From positions 724,644-788,643 of the forward strand of contig NZ_JAKEVF010000001.1 in the NCBI RefSeq assembly GCF_022398315.1: a stretch of DNA of 64,000 nucleotides, read 5' to 3'. This document shows positions 37,580-47,152 of this stretch, piece after piece. A program made the translations under genes and the position numbers. Source of the stretch: Shewanella sp. Isolate11. GTDB lineage: Bacteria; Pseudomonadota; Gammaproteobacteria; Enterobacterales; Shewanellaceae. The notes beneath the pieces were generated by a model. That model was not told the origin of the DNA and ran no database searches. It worked only from the letters and a program-made list of their open reading frames with translations. Each line of letters opens with the position of its first letter. The stretch's first letter is position 1.

Positions 37580-38119
37580 ATGAGAAAATATGAGAAAGGA
37601 ATGTCTCTCATCGAGGTTATGGTATCGCTGATCATCTTAGTGATCGGCTTGGTGGGCATTTTTAATCTTCATATTGTCGCAAAACGCGGTAGTTTCGAAT
37701 CTTTTCAGCAGACCCAAGCCTCTTATTACGCCAATGACATCATTAACCGGATGAGGTTGAATGGTGCGCAATTAGCTAGCTATGTGGGGACTTACTCAGG
37801 AACTCCAGCAGTAGTGACCCCAGCTTGTGAGGGAACGACTAACTGTACGCCAGCACAAATGGCGGCTTGGGATCTTTATGAATGGCAATCGGCTTTTACG
37901 GGGGCCGCAGAAGTTGTTGGCTCGCAGAATGTTGGCGGGCTTGATACCGCAACAGCTTGTGTGCAAGTAAACGGTAATACTGTGACTGTGGTGATGGCAT
38001 GGCGCGGAATTAGAAATACTACTATAAGCTCAGACTCTCCCGTTATTGATACCACCACTTCTTGTGCGGCTTCGAAAGAGAACCGCCGAATTTTTTCAAT
38101 TCAGACGGTGATTATTTAG
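37580..38119 (+). CDS. pilV: Type IV pilus minor pilin PilV
   Basis: The 179-residue prepilin has the short leader MRKYEKG with the PilD cleavage site before MSLIEVMVSLIILVIGLVGIFNL, a Glu at mature position 5 and the hydrophobic helix. The motif FESFQQTQASYYANDIINRMRLN and the Cys-containing globular part fit PilV. Minor pilins PilV, W, X and PilE form a priming complex at the pilus tip with PilY1. It is the first gene of the operon and its stop is directly followed by the pilW ATG. Confidence 0.9.
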   Translation: MRKYEKGMSLIEVMVSLIILVIGLVGIFNLHIVAKRGSFESFQQTQASYYANDIINRMRLNGAQLASYVGTYSGTPAVVTPACEGTTNCTPAQMAAWDLYEWQSAFTGAAEVVGSQNVGGLDTATACVQVNGNTVTVVMAWRGIRNTTISSDSPVIDTTTSCAASKENRRIFSIQTVII

Positions 38120-39106
38120 ATGAAATTTACCATGCATCGCTTAACTAAATCACAATCGGGTATGTCACTGGTTGAATTAATGGTGGCTATGGTCATCGCA
38201 CTGTTTTTGACCGCGGGCGTGTTTACCATGTTTAGCATGTCTTCATCGAATGTGACTACCACTAGCCAGTTTAATCAGCTCCAAGAAAATGGTCGTATTG
38301 CATTGGCGATCATGGAGCGTGATATCTCACAGCTGGGCTTTATGGGGGATATCACTGGTACTGATTTTGTTATTGGGACCAATACGACTGTTGATACCGC
38401 TATTTCAGGGACAGATTGTGTGGGGGAGGGGTTAAATAATGCAACTTTACCTGCCGATGTGCCTGCCCACTTTAGACGCCTATGGGGTTATGAAAGTGGG
38501 GTTAGTACTGGCTCGTTAACTTGTTTATCTGCTTCTAATGTAAAAAGCGGCACCGATGTTATTCAGATTAAACGCTTTATTGGCCCAAGTGTAACGGCCG
38601 GTAATAGTAGTAACTATTTTGTTTCAGCTACATCGAGCCAGGCAATTTTTTTTAATAGTGGAGCGCCCTCATCAGTGTTAGTTAATTCCCGTATTTGGGA
38701 GTACCAGCAGCATGTATATTTTATCGCAGATGATAGTAGCGGTACGCCAATTTTGAGAAGAAAAACTTTAACTAGCAGTGGTATGGGGAGTGATGAGCAA
38801 CTTGTTGAAGGTATTGAAAATATTCGTTTTTTGTATGGTTTTGATAATGATGATGACAATACCCCGGATCGTTATATACCTGAAGATGAAGTGACTTCCT
38901 TAATGTGGGATAACGAATCTTTTCAACGTCTGGTCGCTATTAAAGTGTATGTATTAGTGAGATCGATAAAACAAGATCGTACATACACAAATCAAACGAC
39001 TTATAAATTGGGCGATAAAACTATAGTGGCTCCAAGTGATAATTACCGTCGTAAGGTGTTGTCGACCACGATAGTTCTTGAAAATCCAGTGTTGATTCGG
39101 AGTTAA
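38120..39106 (+). CDS. pilW: Type IV pilus minor pilin PilW
   Basis: The 328-residue prepilin has the leader MKFTMHRLTKSQSG and the type III cleavage site before MSLVELMVAMVIALFLTAGVFTMF. The N-terminal pattern and the stretch LQENGRIALAIMERDISQLGFMG, followed by a large Cys-containing globular domain ending in TTIVLENPVLIRS, are typical of PilW. It starts without a gap after pilV and precedes pilX by 11 bp. Confidence 0.9.
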   Translation: MKFTMHRLTKSQSGMSLVELMVAMVIALFLTAGVFTMFSMSSSNVTTTSQFNQLQENGRIALAIMERDISQLGFMGDITGTDFVIGTNTTVDTAISGTDCVGEGLNNATLPADVPAHFRRLWGYESGVSTGSLTCLSASNVKSGTDVIQIKRFIGPSVTAGNSSNYFVSATSSQAIFFNSGAPSSVLVNSRIWEYQQHVYFIADDSSGTPILRRKTLTSSGMGSDEQLVEGIENIRFLYGFDNDDDNTPDRYIPEDEVTSLMWDNESFQRLVAIKVYVLVRSIKQDRTYTNQTTYKLGDKTIVAPSDNYRRKVLSTTIVLENPVLIRS

Positions 39107-39117
39107 TCAGAACGCTT

Positions 39118-39573
39118 ATGAAAAGAGTTATGAAAAGTTTAAAAAGACAACAAGGCGTAGTGCTATTTTTCTCGTTAATCATCTTAGTAATGATGACGGT
39201 GATAGGTATCGCCTTGGCGGTTAATTCTACTCAATCACTGCGAATGGCTGGAGCAGGTGCCGAAAGAGTTGATGCCAAAGCGGTTGCCGATGGCGGATTA
39301 GCTCAAGTTATTGCCAATAACTCTGGAGCTCCGTTTGCTAATCTCGCTGCAAGTTCGATAGCTAGTGAGTTTGGGAGTGAGCAAGTTATTACGCCGCTGC
39401 CGCTAACGGGGGTTAAAGATGTAGGGTGTCAGCGTACTGCCAACGCAACTGGTGCTAACTTAGTGAGTTGTCGAAGAGTTGAAGTAACAAGTACAGTAGG
39501 GTTTGGACGAGAGAATCTTGGTTCATTGACGGTCGCTGCAGGTGTTGAGCAGCAAGTGCTTACGGGAAATTAA
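39118..39573 (+). CDS. pilX: Type IV pilus minor pilin PilX
   Basis: The 151-residue protein starts with a basic segment then QQGVVLFFSLIILVMMTVIGIALAVNSTQSLRMAGA, the PilX_N domain, in which the residue at mature position 5 is not the usual glutamate. This unusual N-terminus is a known feature of PilX. It is 4 bp upstream of pilY1. A second ATG at 39130 gives a slightly shorter leader. Confidence 0.85.
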   Translation: MKRVMKSLKRQQGVVLFFSLIILVMMTVIGIALAVNSTQSLRMAGAGAERVDAKAVADGGLAQVIANNSGAPFANLAASSIASEFGSEQVITPLPLTGVKDVGCQRTANATGANLVSCRRVEVTSTVGFGRENLGSLTVAAGVEQQVLTGN

Positions 39574-39577
39574 TATT

Positions 39578-42500
39578 ATGTTAAGTAAGATTTTATGTAG
39601 CGCAATGGCGGCCTTGACAGTTATTTCTGCAATGGCATTTGCTGACGATACTGAGCTTTATTTGATTAATACCTCTACCGTTAGTGGAAAACGGCCTCAG
39701 ATATTGTTCATTTTCGATAATTCAGGAAGTATGTCTACTGAAGATGAAAATGTGACAAGTTCATATTGTTCCCCTGAAAGTAATACCGCTGGTGAGTGTA
39801 CTTATCCCGATGGTTTTGAAGAGTACGCAGCAGGTTATTCGGGTTATATTAACGATAAGGGGACTTATTGGAATGCAGGAGGAATAGATAATACTACCCT
39901 AGCACCAATACCTGACGACCCAACCGAATCGCGTCGTTTTTATGATGATAATAATAATTGCAGTGCAGCCGCAGCACTATTATTAACCAAAGGTCGTTAC
40001 ACAGGGTTTCTTCGCGAATTTAAATCTTCTGGTAACACTGGTACTTGGTCACCTTTGGCTGAGAATGAAGGTTTTAACCAGAACCAAGTCGTTGACTGTT
40101 ACCAAGATATAATTGATAACAACGCGGATAATCCTGGAAGAAAAAAACAGGGCAACACCTATACAGATTATCCTGATGGTTTTCCTGTCAATACAACGGA
40201 TATGTATGATGCTGCCATCGACACCGATATGAAAAATCTATTTGCTTCGGGCTCACCAGTGACACTTTATACTGCTCATTATCTTGTTTGGTACGAGTGG
40301 GTTACACAAACAGAAGAGGGGCAAAATAGTGGTTCATCAGGAACTAGATTAGATGCTGCAAAAGCTGCTTTAGCTAATGCATTAGAAGGTTTATCTGATT
40401 CGTCCACTGCAATCGATGCGGGTTTAGCAGTGTTCAATTTAAATTATCCGGAAGAAAATTTTGCGGATGGTGGACGTATAGTGTTTGATTTACAAGAAAT
40501 GAATGAGACGAATCAATCTTCATTGATTTCTTTAATTAATGGTATGCCTGCGCAAACTAATACTCCATTGTGTGAAACCTTATATGAAGCGTACCAATAT
40601 TTTAGTGGTGGAGCTCTTACTTTTGGTGACGATGATGCCAATCCAAATGGTAAAGATAAGATTGATGATTATGTTATAAACAGCCCCGCCAGTATATTGA
40701 ATACAGGAAACTACACGACCCCATTTAAAAAATGTGCCGACACTGCATATATTGTTTATATAACCGATGGTGCGCCAACATTAGACCATTCTGCTGATAC
40801 ATTTATACAAAGCTTGACAGGTTCGGCAAAAAATTCGGGTGATTATACGAACTTTACTTATTCTAACGAAGTTGGTGATGATGAAACTAGCTATCTTCCC
40901 GCTCTCGCTTCATATATGGCAAATAATGATTTAGTTGAAGGTGTGACAGATGTTAATGGTGTTGACCATAAACAAAATGTTCGCTTGTTCACTATTGGCT
41001 TTTCTGATGGGGCAGATGCAGCTGCAGCATTACTTGAGGAGGCTGCATTTAGAGCTGGCTCTCCTCGTGTCAATGGTGTTTCTAAAGGTTATTTTAGAGC
41101 CTATAACGATGTCGAGTTAGCAGCAGCGATTAATGAGGTATTAAAGTCAATCTTCTCTATTGACTCCTCTTTTACCTCGCCAAGTATCGCGAGTAACAAC
41201 TTCGATAAAACTCAAACGTATAATTCTGCCTATTTCTCTATGTTCCTTCCCGGTCAAGGCCCGAGATGGAGTGGAAATCTCAAAAAATTGAAAGTTAACT
41301 CGGCTGGTGAGATTGTCGGGCCTGGTGGAACGGCTACAGCGATTGATTCAAATGGTAACATTTCAGCCTCAACCTGCACTTATTGGAATACTTGCTCTGC
41401 CAGTAGTATAGATGGTAATAAAGTTAATTCTGGTGGGGTGTTACCACACATAAGAAGCAGTTTAACTAATCGAAATATTCTCACGCTTAATAGTGGGAGT
41501 TTAATTGATATAGATAGTTCTAGCTTTGCATCTAGCAATGCAGAAGATCTTCAATGGTTATATGGTGTTGATATTGACGATGATGATAGTGATGGTAGCA
41601 CCACGGAAGCAAGAGAAGATGTAATGGGCGATCCGCTTCATTCCAAACCGCTTGCGATTAATTTTGGTGATAAGCCTAATGAAAATGGAACAGAAAGCCT
41701 TGATGTGCGAATCTTGGTTGGAACAAACCAAGGTCTAGTTCATATGTTTAAAGATTCAGATACCGGTAGTGATGATTTTACTGTCGGTTCAGTATCTGAA
41801 ACTTGGGCCTTTATTCCCGATGAGCTATTGGGAAATGTATCAATATTAAGACAAAATAATCCGACTGGCAGCCATGATGTATATGGTATGGACTTATCAC
41901 CAATTGTCTACACGGAAACTGATTCTGATGGCAAAGTCGATAAAGCATGGTTGTATATGGGCATGAGAAGAGGTGGTTCCTCATATTATGCTTTGGATAT
42001 AACTGATCCAGATAGCCCTGCTTTCAAATGGAAGATTGATTCTGATACAACAGGATTTGAAGATTTAGGTCAAACTTGGTCTGAACCTATAGTGACGTTT
42101 ATTCCGGGAATTGATACTCCTGTGCTTATATTTGGTGGTGGTATGGCTTCAAGTGATGGCTCCGGTGAAGTTGTTTATATTGCAGATGCTGATACTGGAG
42201 CATTTATTCAGAAATTCACATCAACAGGTATGGGGAGCGTACCCAACAAAATTGCGACTCTAGATAGCAATAATGATGGTATAACTGATAGGCTTTATGC
42301 GACTGATAATATTGGTAATGTGTGGCGAATAGATATTCCTTCAGTGACTAAAACGACTTGGTCCATTTTCAAGTTTGCCGCGATTAGTGCTAGCGCCGCA
42401 CCGAATAATAGAATGTTTTTTGCTGAACCAACAGTAGCGCAAACTCAATTTAATAATATTGATGATAACGGCACAACAATAAGTTACCAAGTTGTGCCTT

Positions 42501-43105
42501 ATGATGCGGTAACAGTTGGTAGTGGTAACAGAACTAATCCTCTAGGTACTACGACTGATGATATGTTTTATGTTTTCCAAGATCGAAATGTGGTTACTAA
42601 AACATTTACGAGCGCAGATGCTCCCGCGCCTTTAACTGTGGCCGATTTATATAATGTGACTTCGGCAGCACCAAGTAGTCAAAGCGATAATATTGCTTTT
42701 GGTGGTAAAAGAGGCTGGTATTACAATTTTCAATCTACAGGTGAAAAGAGTTTATCAGCTTCGTTAATCTTTGATGGTAAGGTGTATTTCACTTCGTTTG
42801 TTCCGCCGATTAATCAAGATATAGATCTCGATGCTGGAGTTTGTGGATTCTCTGGTGAAGGACGTTTATACGTGTTCGATCTGCATAAGGGGACTAGAAC
42901 ATATAGCGAGCCTTATTTTGAAATAGGCGAACGAGTGCCGGATACTCCTCAAATTGTTATTCCTAAACCAGAAGATGGTGAGGAAGCTGAAGCCTATATT
43001 ATCGGGGTAGGTAAAGGTGAATGTGAAAATGGTGAGTGTAAAGGGACTGTCGCTCTAGGTAGCGGTTTATCAACTAATAGAATTTATTACCACATAAACG
43101 AGTAA
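39578..43105 (+). CDS. pilY1: Pilus tip adhesin/assembly protein PilY1
   Basis: The 1175-residue exported protein has the signal peptide [22 protein letters not shown]. An N-terminal von Willebrand A-like part carries [12 protein letters not shown] (MIDAS DxSxS), with further VWA-type sequence to about residue 540. The C-terminal half is the PilY1 beta-propeller with [15 protein letters not shown], and a calcium-binding loop is seen in [19 protein letters not shown]. PilY1 sits at the pilus tip and controls extension, adhesion and surface sensing. The gene is clearly more A+T-rich than neighbours. ATG 39578 gives the signal peptide; the longer frame overlaps pilX. Confidence 0.9.
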   Translation: MLSKILCSAMAALTVISAMAFADDTELYLINTSTVSGKRPQILFIFDNSGSMSTEDENVTSSYCSPESNTAGECTYPDGFEEYAAGYSGYINDKGTYWNAGGIDNTTLAPIPDDPTESRRFYDDNNNCSAAAALLLTKGRYTGFLREFKSSGNTGTWSPLAENEGFNQNQVVDCYQDIIDNNADNPGRKKQGNTYTDYPDGFPVNTTDMYDAAIDTDMKNLFASGSPVTLYTAHYLVWYEWVTQTEEGQNSGSSGTRLDAAKAALANALEGLSDSSTAIDAGLAVFNLNYPEENFADGGRIVFDLQEMNETNQSSLISLINGMPAQTNTPLCETLYEAYQYFSGGALTFGDDDANPNGKDKIDDYVINSPASILNTGNYTTPFKKCADTAYIVYITDGAPTLDHSADTFIQSLTGSAKNSGDYTNFTYSNEVGDDETSYLPALASYMANNDLVEGVTDVNGVDHKQNVRLFTIGFSDGADAAAALLEEAAFRAGSPRVNGVSKGYFRAYNDVELAAAINEVLKSIFSIDSSFTSPSIASNNFDKTQTYNSAYFSMFLPGQGPRWSGNLKKLKVNSAGEIVGPGGTATAIDSNGNISASTCTYWNTCSASSIDGNKVNSGGVLPHIRSSLTNRNILTLNSGSLIDIDSSSFASSNAEDLQWLYGVDIDDDDSDGSTTEAREDVMGDPLHSKPLAINFGDKPNENGTESLDVRILVGTNQGLVHMFKDSDTGSDDFTVGSVSETWAFIPDELLGNVSILRQNNPTGSHDVYGMDLSPIVYTETDSDGKVDKAWLYMGMRRGGSSYYALDITDPDSPAFKWKIDSDTTGFEDLGQTWSEPIVTFIPGIDTPVLIFGGGMASSDGSGEVVYIADADTGAFIQKFTSTGMGSVPNKIATLDSNNDGITDRLYATDNIGNVWRIDIPSVTKTTWSIFKFAAISASAAPNNRMFFAEPTVAQTQFNNIDDNGTTISYQVVPYDAVTVGSGNRTNPLGTTTDDMFYVFQDRNVVTKTFTSADAPAPLTVADLYNVTSAAPSSQSDNIAFGGKRGWYYNFQSTGEKSLSASLIFDGKVYFTSFVPPINQDIDLDAGVCGFSGEGRLYVFDLHKGTRTYSEPYFEIGERVPDTPQIVIPKPEDGEEAEAYIIGVGKGECENGECKGTVALGSGLSTNRIYYHINE

Positions 43106-43113
43106 AAGTATTA

Positions 43114-43512
43114 ATGAAAAAGCTTAAGTTAAAAGGATTTACCTTAATTGAGGTGATGATAGTGGTGGCGATAATCGGTATTTTAGCGGCGATCGCTTAT
43201 CCCTCTTATATCGATTACATCACTAAAAGTGCGCGTTCTGAAGGTGTTGCAGCGGTTATGCGAATTGCTAACTTACAGGAGCAATATTATATGGATAATC
43301 GGGCTTATGCGACGGATATGACAGATTTAGGGCTGGGAGCTAGTCCTTTTGTCACTGAGCACGGTCATTATAGCGTTGCTTCTGCAGGGACATCATCTTT
43401 CACCATTACCGCAACGGCGCAGGGAGCACAGGCAAGTAGAGATTCGACTTGCGGTACGATTACCATGACATCGGCGGGAGCAAAAGGTCCTGCGACGGAG
43501 TGTTGGAAATGA
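43114..43512 (+). CDS. pilE: Type IV pilin, PilE-type
   Basis: The 132-residue prepilin has leader MKKLKLKG and mature N-terminus [24 protein letters not shown], the full type IV pilin consensus with Phe1 and Glu5. A disulfide-capable Cys pair lies at the C-terminus (STCGTI ... ECWK). Its place after pilY1 makes it PilE of the minor-pilin operon rather than the major pilin PilA. It overlaps the next gene by 4 bp (ATGA). Confidence 0.9.
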   Translation: MKKLKLKGFTLIEVMIVVAIIGILAAIAYPSYIDYITKSARSEGVAAVMRIANLQEQYYMDNRAYATDMTDLGLGASPFVTEHGHYSVASAGTSSFTITATAQGAQASRDSTCGTITMTSAGAKGPATECWK

Positions 43513-43808
43513 TCAGATTTATCATGAGTGTAACTTGTGTGTTGGCTATGGCAATGAGTCAGCCAGTCTTGGCAGCCAAGCAAGATTATAAATGCTTTAT
43601 CAACAGTTCTGCCAAAGGCCATCAGGTGGTGTTCTATCGTTGGGACAGTAAAGACCTCCAGCAAAAGGCGGCAAGTCTTGTGGGCAAACAGAGAACCGAT
43701 AATAAAGGTAAAAAGTACTTTATCAAGAGCGTTGAAGAGTGCGTGCCCTTAAGTGAAGAGTTCAGCAGCAAACAAGCAAAAGCACAAGATAAACGCACAT
43801 TAAGATAG
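43509..43808 (+). CDS. Small secreted protein after pilE, unrecognised
   Basis: The 99-residue protein has a probable signal peptide [22 protein letters not shown], then [24 protein letters not shown] and an [10 protein letters not shown] motif, leaving two cysteines that could pair. The ATG overlaps the pilE stop, so translation is coupled and the gene belongs to the pilus operon. I recall no family with confidence; TapF-like proteins occupy this place in some Aeromonas/Shewanella clusters, but I cannot confirm it. A periplasmic accessory role is inferred from location. Confidence 0.7.
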   Translation: MIRFIMSVTCVLAMAMSQPVLAAKQDYKCFINSSAKGHQVVFYRWDSKDLQQKAASLVGKQRTDNKGKKYFIKSVEECVPLSEEFSSKQAKAQDKRTLR

Positions 43809-43845
43809 TTATCGTTGCAACTGTATTAGCTGAGCTGATTTTAAT

Positions 43846-43880
43846 AAAAAGCCCCGTATGAATTACATATGGGGCTTTTT
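43846..43880 (+). terminator. Terminator of the minor-pilin operon
   Basis: A 15-bp stem (43846-43860 with 43866-43880, one G-T pair) with A and T runs on its two sides, so it can also act on the convergent minus-strand gene. Confidence 0.9.
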
Positions 43881-43908
43881 ATGTTTTAAGCTGGCTACGA
43901 GCTATGTA

Positions 43909-44400
43909 TCAGCTGCAGCCTTGGTTATCAGTGTCGTAAGTGATTAAGCCGCTTGAGCTGACAGTAACGCTTTTAGAACCGCTGGAGTTACCTCTAGGGC
44001 AATAGATAAAGCTACCATTTGAAGGTGATAACCCTTCGGAAGAAAAGGTTAGTGTAGCCGTAGGGCCTTTGACTGCATCATTACTATTAAAGCCATCGAT
44101 AGCTCTGAGCTCGTGATCTGCGCCGTCTGCGTCAGTTATAAATACTCTGATACCATTTCCCCAATTTGTACCGCATGAGGTAGCGGAGGCATAGGCGCAT
44201 ACATTAACAGTGGCGCCATAGCTGATGGCTTGGTTTCGGGCGAAGGCGAGAATATTGTTAATTTTTTCGATGTTGTTATTAACTCGAACACTTTCATAAA
44301 TAGAGGTTAATGAGGGGACTCCAATGGCCAGCAGAATTGCTGCAACGGCAATGGTGACCATCAATTCGACTAGGGTAAATCCTATAACTATGCGGCGCAT
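43909..44400 (-). CDS. FimT/GspH-type pseudopilin
   Basis: The prepilin has leader ending VIG before FTLVELMVTIAVAAILLAIGVPSL, the FimT pattern, then IEKINNILAFARNQAISYGATVNVCAYA, typical of the GspH/FimT family. In Legionella and Xanthomonas FimT binds DNA in natural transformation. ATG 44400 has GAGG at 9 bp; ATG 44409 just upstream is an alternative that gives 166 residues. It is on the strand opposite to the pil operon. Confidence 0.85.
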   Translation of the reverse strand: MRRIVIGFTLVELMVTIAVAAILLAIGVPSLTSIYESVRVNNNIEKINNILAFARNQAISYGATVNVCAYASATSCGTNWGNGIRVFITDADGADHELRAIDGFNSNDAVKGPTATLTFSSEGLSPSNGSFIYCPRGNSSGSKSVTVSSSGLITYDTDNQGCS

Positions 44401-44535
44401 ATAACTCATCCTCGCTTATCTCTTTTTAAAGTATATGCGAGTTGTGAGTGAATTTCAGTATATATAACTCATTCTTTTTAATGCCAATAGTTTGACATTA
44501 AAAAGTAATTTATCGGCTCGATATAATAGTTAAAT

Positions 44536-45063
44536 CTAAGGGCTGCAGCTGATATTGTTATCAGTCGAAAATCGAACTCGCCCAGCTTGATTGACGATGA
44601 CAGCTTTTGAACTGGAACTCGTGGGGGAGCCAGGGCAATATTTGAGTGTGCCGTTACTGCCAGAGGCTAATCCATCCGGGTAAAAATGTACCGCTCTTCG
44701 GTTATAGCTGATGGTATCTTGTTGATGAAATTCGCCAGTTTGATAAATGACTTTATCACTGCCATCCAAGATATTCGTCGTCCCCGAATCGGTGAATATC
44801 ACCAGTCCCGATTGCCAATCTGAATTACATTGATTATCAGCTACAGGGCAAACAGTGACTCTTACGCCATAGCTAATGGCTGCGTTTCGGGCAAATTGTA
44901 AACTTTGCTGTATTTTGCGAATATTAGCGCCTGCACGCTGTGCATCATACAGTGATGATAGTGACGGGGCGGCGATGCCAATTAAGATAGTGGCGACGGT
45001 AATAGTCACCATAAGTTCGACTAATGTTAAGCCATTATGAGTAAAACGAGTATTAGTGTTCAT
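44536..45063 (-). CDS. FimT/GspH-type pseudopilin (second copy)
   Basis: The 175-residue prepilin has leader MNTNTRFTHNG before LTLVELMVTITVATILIGIAAPSL. The following IRKIQQSLQFARNAAISYGVRVTVCP closely parallels the neighbour at 43909, and both end in a Cys-bearing C-terminus, so the two are tandem paralogues. They are transcribed in the same direction with 136 bp between them. Functions are presumably in the same DNA-uptake or pilus assembly step. Confidence 0.87.
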   Translation of the reverse strand: MNTNTRFTHNGLTLVELMVTITVATILIGIAAPSLSSLYDAQRAGANIRKIQQSLQFARNAAISYGVRVTVCPVADNQCNSDWQSGLVIFTDSGTTNILDGSDKVIYQTGEFHQQDTISYNRRAVHFYPDGLASGSNGTLKYCPGSPTSSSSKAVIVNQAGRVRFSTDNNISCSP

Positions 45064-45270
45064 TGCTCATCCCTTGAGAGTTAACCCGCCCGCATCCTGC
45101 AAGCTTGTAGACGAGTATAGTTAGCCCAGCGTCTGGCCACATGGATAATTTTATATTGTTCTGTTCTATGAAAATTGCTTCTTTAGCTATCTCGATATAA
45201 TCAACTTCTGTGTCGCTTTACTGCGTGGTAAGCTATTGTTTCATTGTGTTTAGCCGTTGAGTGATGTTAA

Positions 45271-45621
<351 letters not shown>

Positions 45622-45645
45622 TCAGTCAATACAGCGTCGATGTTT

Positions 45646-45679
45646 AAAAAAACCATTGAATCTGTTCAATGGTTTTTTT
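45646..45679. terminator. Bidirectional terminator between glnB and nagR
   Basis: AAAAAAACCATTGAA / TTCAATGGTTTTTTT around TCTG, serving both convergent genes. Confidence 0.92.
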
Positions 45680-45701
45680 GTGGCTAAGACTTGTTTTAAT
45701 G

Positions 45702-46727
45702 TTAATGATTTAACGGGCTAGCGCTGGAATCTCTGATAACAGGTTCTGGAATAAATACCTGATTTTTTAGCTTATCTTCCGATTTGTTGAGGTTTGCGAT
45801 TAACAGCTCCGTTGCTGTTTGCGCAATTTTGCCGTTAGGCTGATGTACAGTGGTCAGTTTAGGCCAAGTTTGTCTTGAGAAGGGGCTATCCTCGAAGCCC
45901 ACGATAGACAATTCTGCAGGAATCGAAACGCCTTCCAGTCGTGCTGCAAACAGTGCACCTGCCGCGATTTCATCGTTACAGGCTACGATAGCTGACGGTT
46001 TGTTGTTGATCTTCAAGAGTGCTTTCGCGCCTTCTACACCTGATTCAAACGAGTATTCACCATTGATGATTTGCTCATCGTCTACCGGTAAATTATTGTC
46101 TTTCATCGCCTGTTTAAAGCCCGCTAAGCGCTCTTTGGTCGATTCATGCTGCTGATCACCGCTGAGAAATGCAATCTTCTTATGGCCTAAGTCGATAAGG
46201 TGTTGAGTAATAGAGATAGCGCCATGCTTATCGTTTACCAATACCGACAATCCGCCTGATTGTTCTGGGGCTTGTTCACCGGCGATGATTCTTACGTAGT
46301 TGGCATTTATGGCATCGAGGGCATCGAGCACTTTGGGATCTTCAGATAATGGTGGTGTAAGTACTAACCCCGACAATCTAGCGTGACGAACTAAGTCAGT
46401 GAGTTCTTGGCAAATATTGTCGGATGTTGCATCACAGGGATGGATCAAAAGCTCATAACCACGTTGCTTACATGAAGACAAAATACCATTTTGCATATCA
46501 ATGACATAATAAGCGTTTGGGTTGTCATAGACGAAGGCGATAACGTAAGACTTAGTCCCGGCTAAATTTCTGGCTGCGACATTGGGTTGATAATTTAATG
46601 CGGCAATTGCTTGATTGACTTTATCTATGGTGGCCTGACGAACAGAAGGCTCTTTGTTTGTCACTCTAGATACGGTTTTTATCGAGACACCGGCATATTT
46701 TGCGACATCATTAATGGTTACTTTCAT
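45702..46727 (-). CDS. nagR: LacI-family regulator of N-acetylglucosamine use (NagR)
   Basis: The 341-residue protein opens with a LacI helix-turn-helix, MKVTINDVAKYAGVSIKTVSRV, then the hinge NYQPNVAARNLAG, and a periplasmic-binding-protein-like effector domain (about 60-335, with HKKIAFLSGD and SIVGFEDSPFSR). Known Shewanella NagR is of this family and binds TGACAACGCTGTCA-type palindromes; four such boxes occur in this locus. It is divergent from the TonB-dependent receptor gene across 425 bp. The inducer is inferred to be GlcNAc-6-phosphate or a similar catabolite. No ribosome binding site stands out. Confidence 0.88.
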   Translation of the reverse strand: MKVTINDVAKYAGVSIKTVSRVTNKEPSVRQATIDKVNQAIAALNYQPNVAARNLAGTKSYVIAFVYDNPNAYYVIDMQNGILSSCKQRGYELLIHPCDATSDNICQELTDLVRHARLSGLVLTPPLSEDPKVLDALDAINANYVRIIAGEQAPEQSGGLSVLVNDKHGAISITQHLIDLGHKKIAFLSGDQQHESTKERLAGFKQAMKDNNLPVDDEQIINGEYSFESGVEGAKALLKINNKPSAIVACNDEIAAGALFAARLEGVSIPAELSIVGFEDSPFSRQTWPKLTTVHQPNGKIAQTATELLIANLNKSEDKLKNQVFIPEPVIRDSSASPLNH

Positions 46728-47152
46728 CTAGTGGACACTCGTTGTGGCAGTCGCAAGTTTAAACGCTACTGCATTTTGTTTTCTTCAAACATCGCACTGT
46801 ATAACTAAACAGCAGATCTCAGATACTCAGGCAATAATATTGCTAACTTTTAACACATTAAGCAATCATCAAATGAATTTTTGTTGATGTTAATAGATTT
46901 TTAAACTTTTCTTACATTACTAATTCATTAATTAAAAAGTAATTATATTCATTGGGTTATGTTTTGTTTGTTGTGCCTGTAATGTGTATATTACAGCCGT
47001 TATTTTATATAAATTTCGTGTTTTAGTTATTTTGTTGTGGCACAGCTGTTAATAGTTGTGTAATCTTTGTACTGAACATGACAGCGTTGTCATTCTTCGT
47101 AGAATGGTTATGGATATTAAAAAAGATAATAAAGTTATGGAAGGGAAACGAG
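46728..47152. other. Intergenic region between nagR and the TonB-dependent receptor
   Basis: The 425-bp region holds the nagR promoter on one side, an inverted repeat CTGTAAT-N6-ATTACAG at 46977-46996 and a NagR box at 47079-47092. A -35 TTGTGG (47034-47039) and -10 TGTAAT 18 bp later place transcription start just before the NagR box, which fits repression by steric block. These promoter hexamers are inferred. Confidence 0.45.
47079..47092. promoter_or_regulatory. NagR operator 1 (TonB-dependent receptor)
   Basis: TGACAGCGTTGTCA, flanked by CA and TT, lies 60 bp before the start of the receptor gene. It is identical to the sites at 54930 and (one mismatch) 61848 and is the reverse complement of the one at 58328. 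Confidence 0.88.

Noticed and set aside
47078..47152. Upstream in-frame extension of the TonB-dependent receptor gene starting at 47078
   Set aside because: It overlaps the NagR operator and adds 25 residues before an intact signal peptide with its own ribosome binding site.
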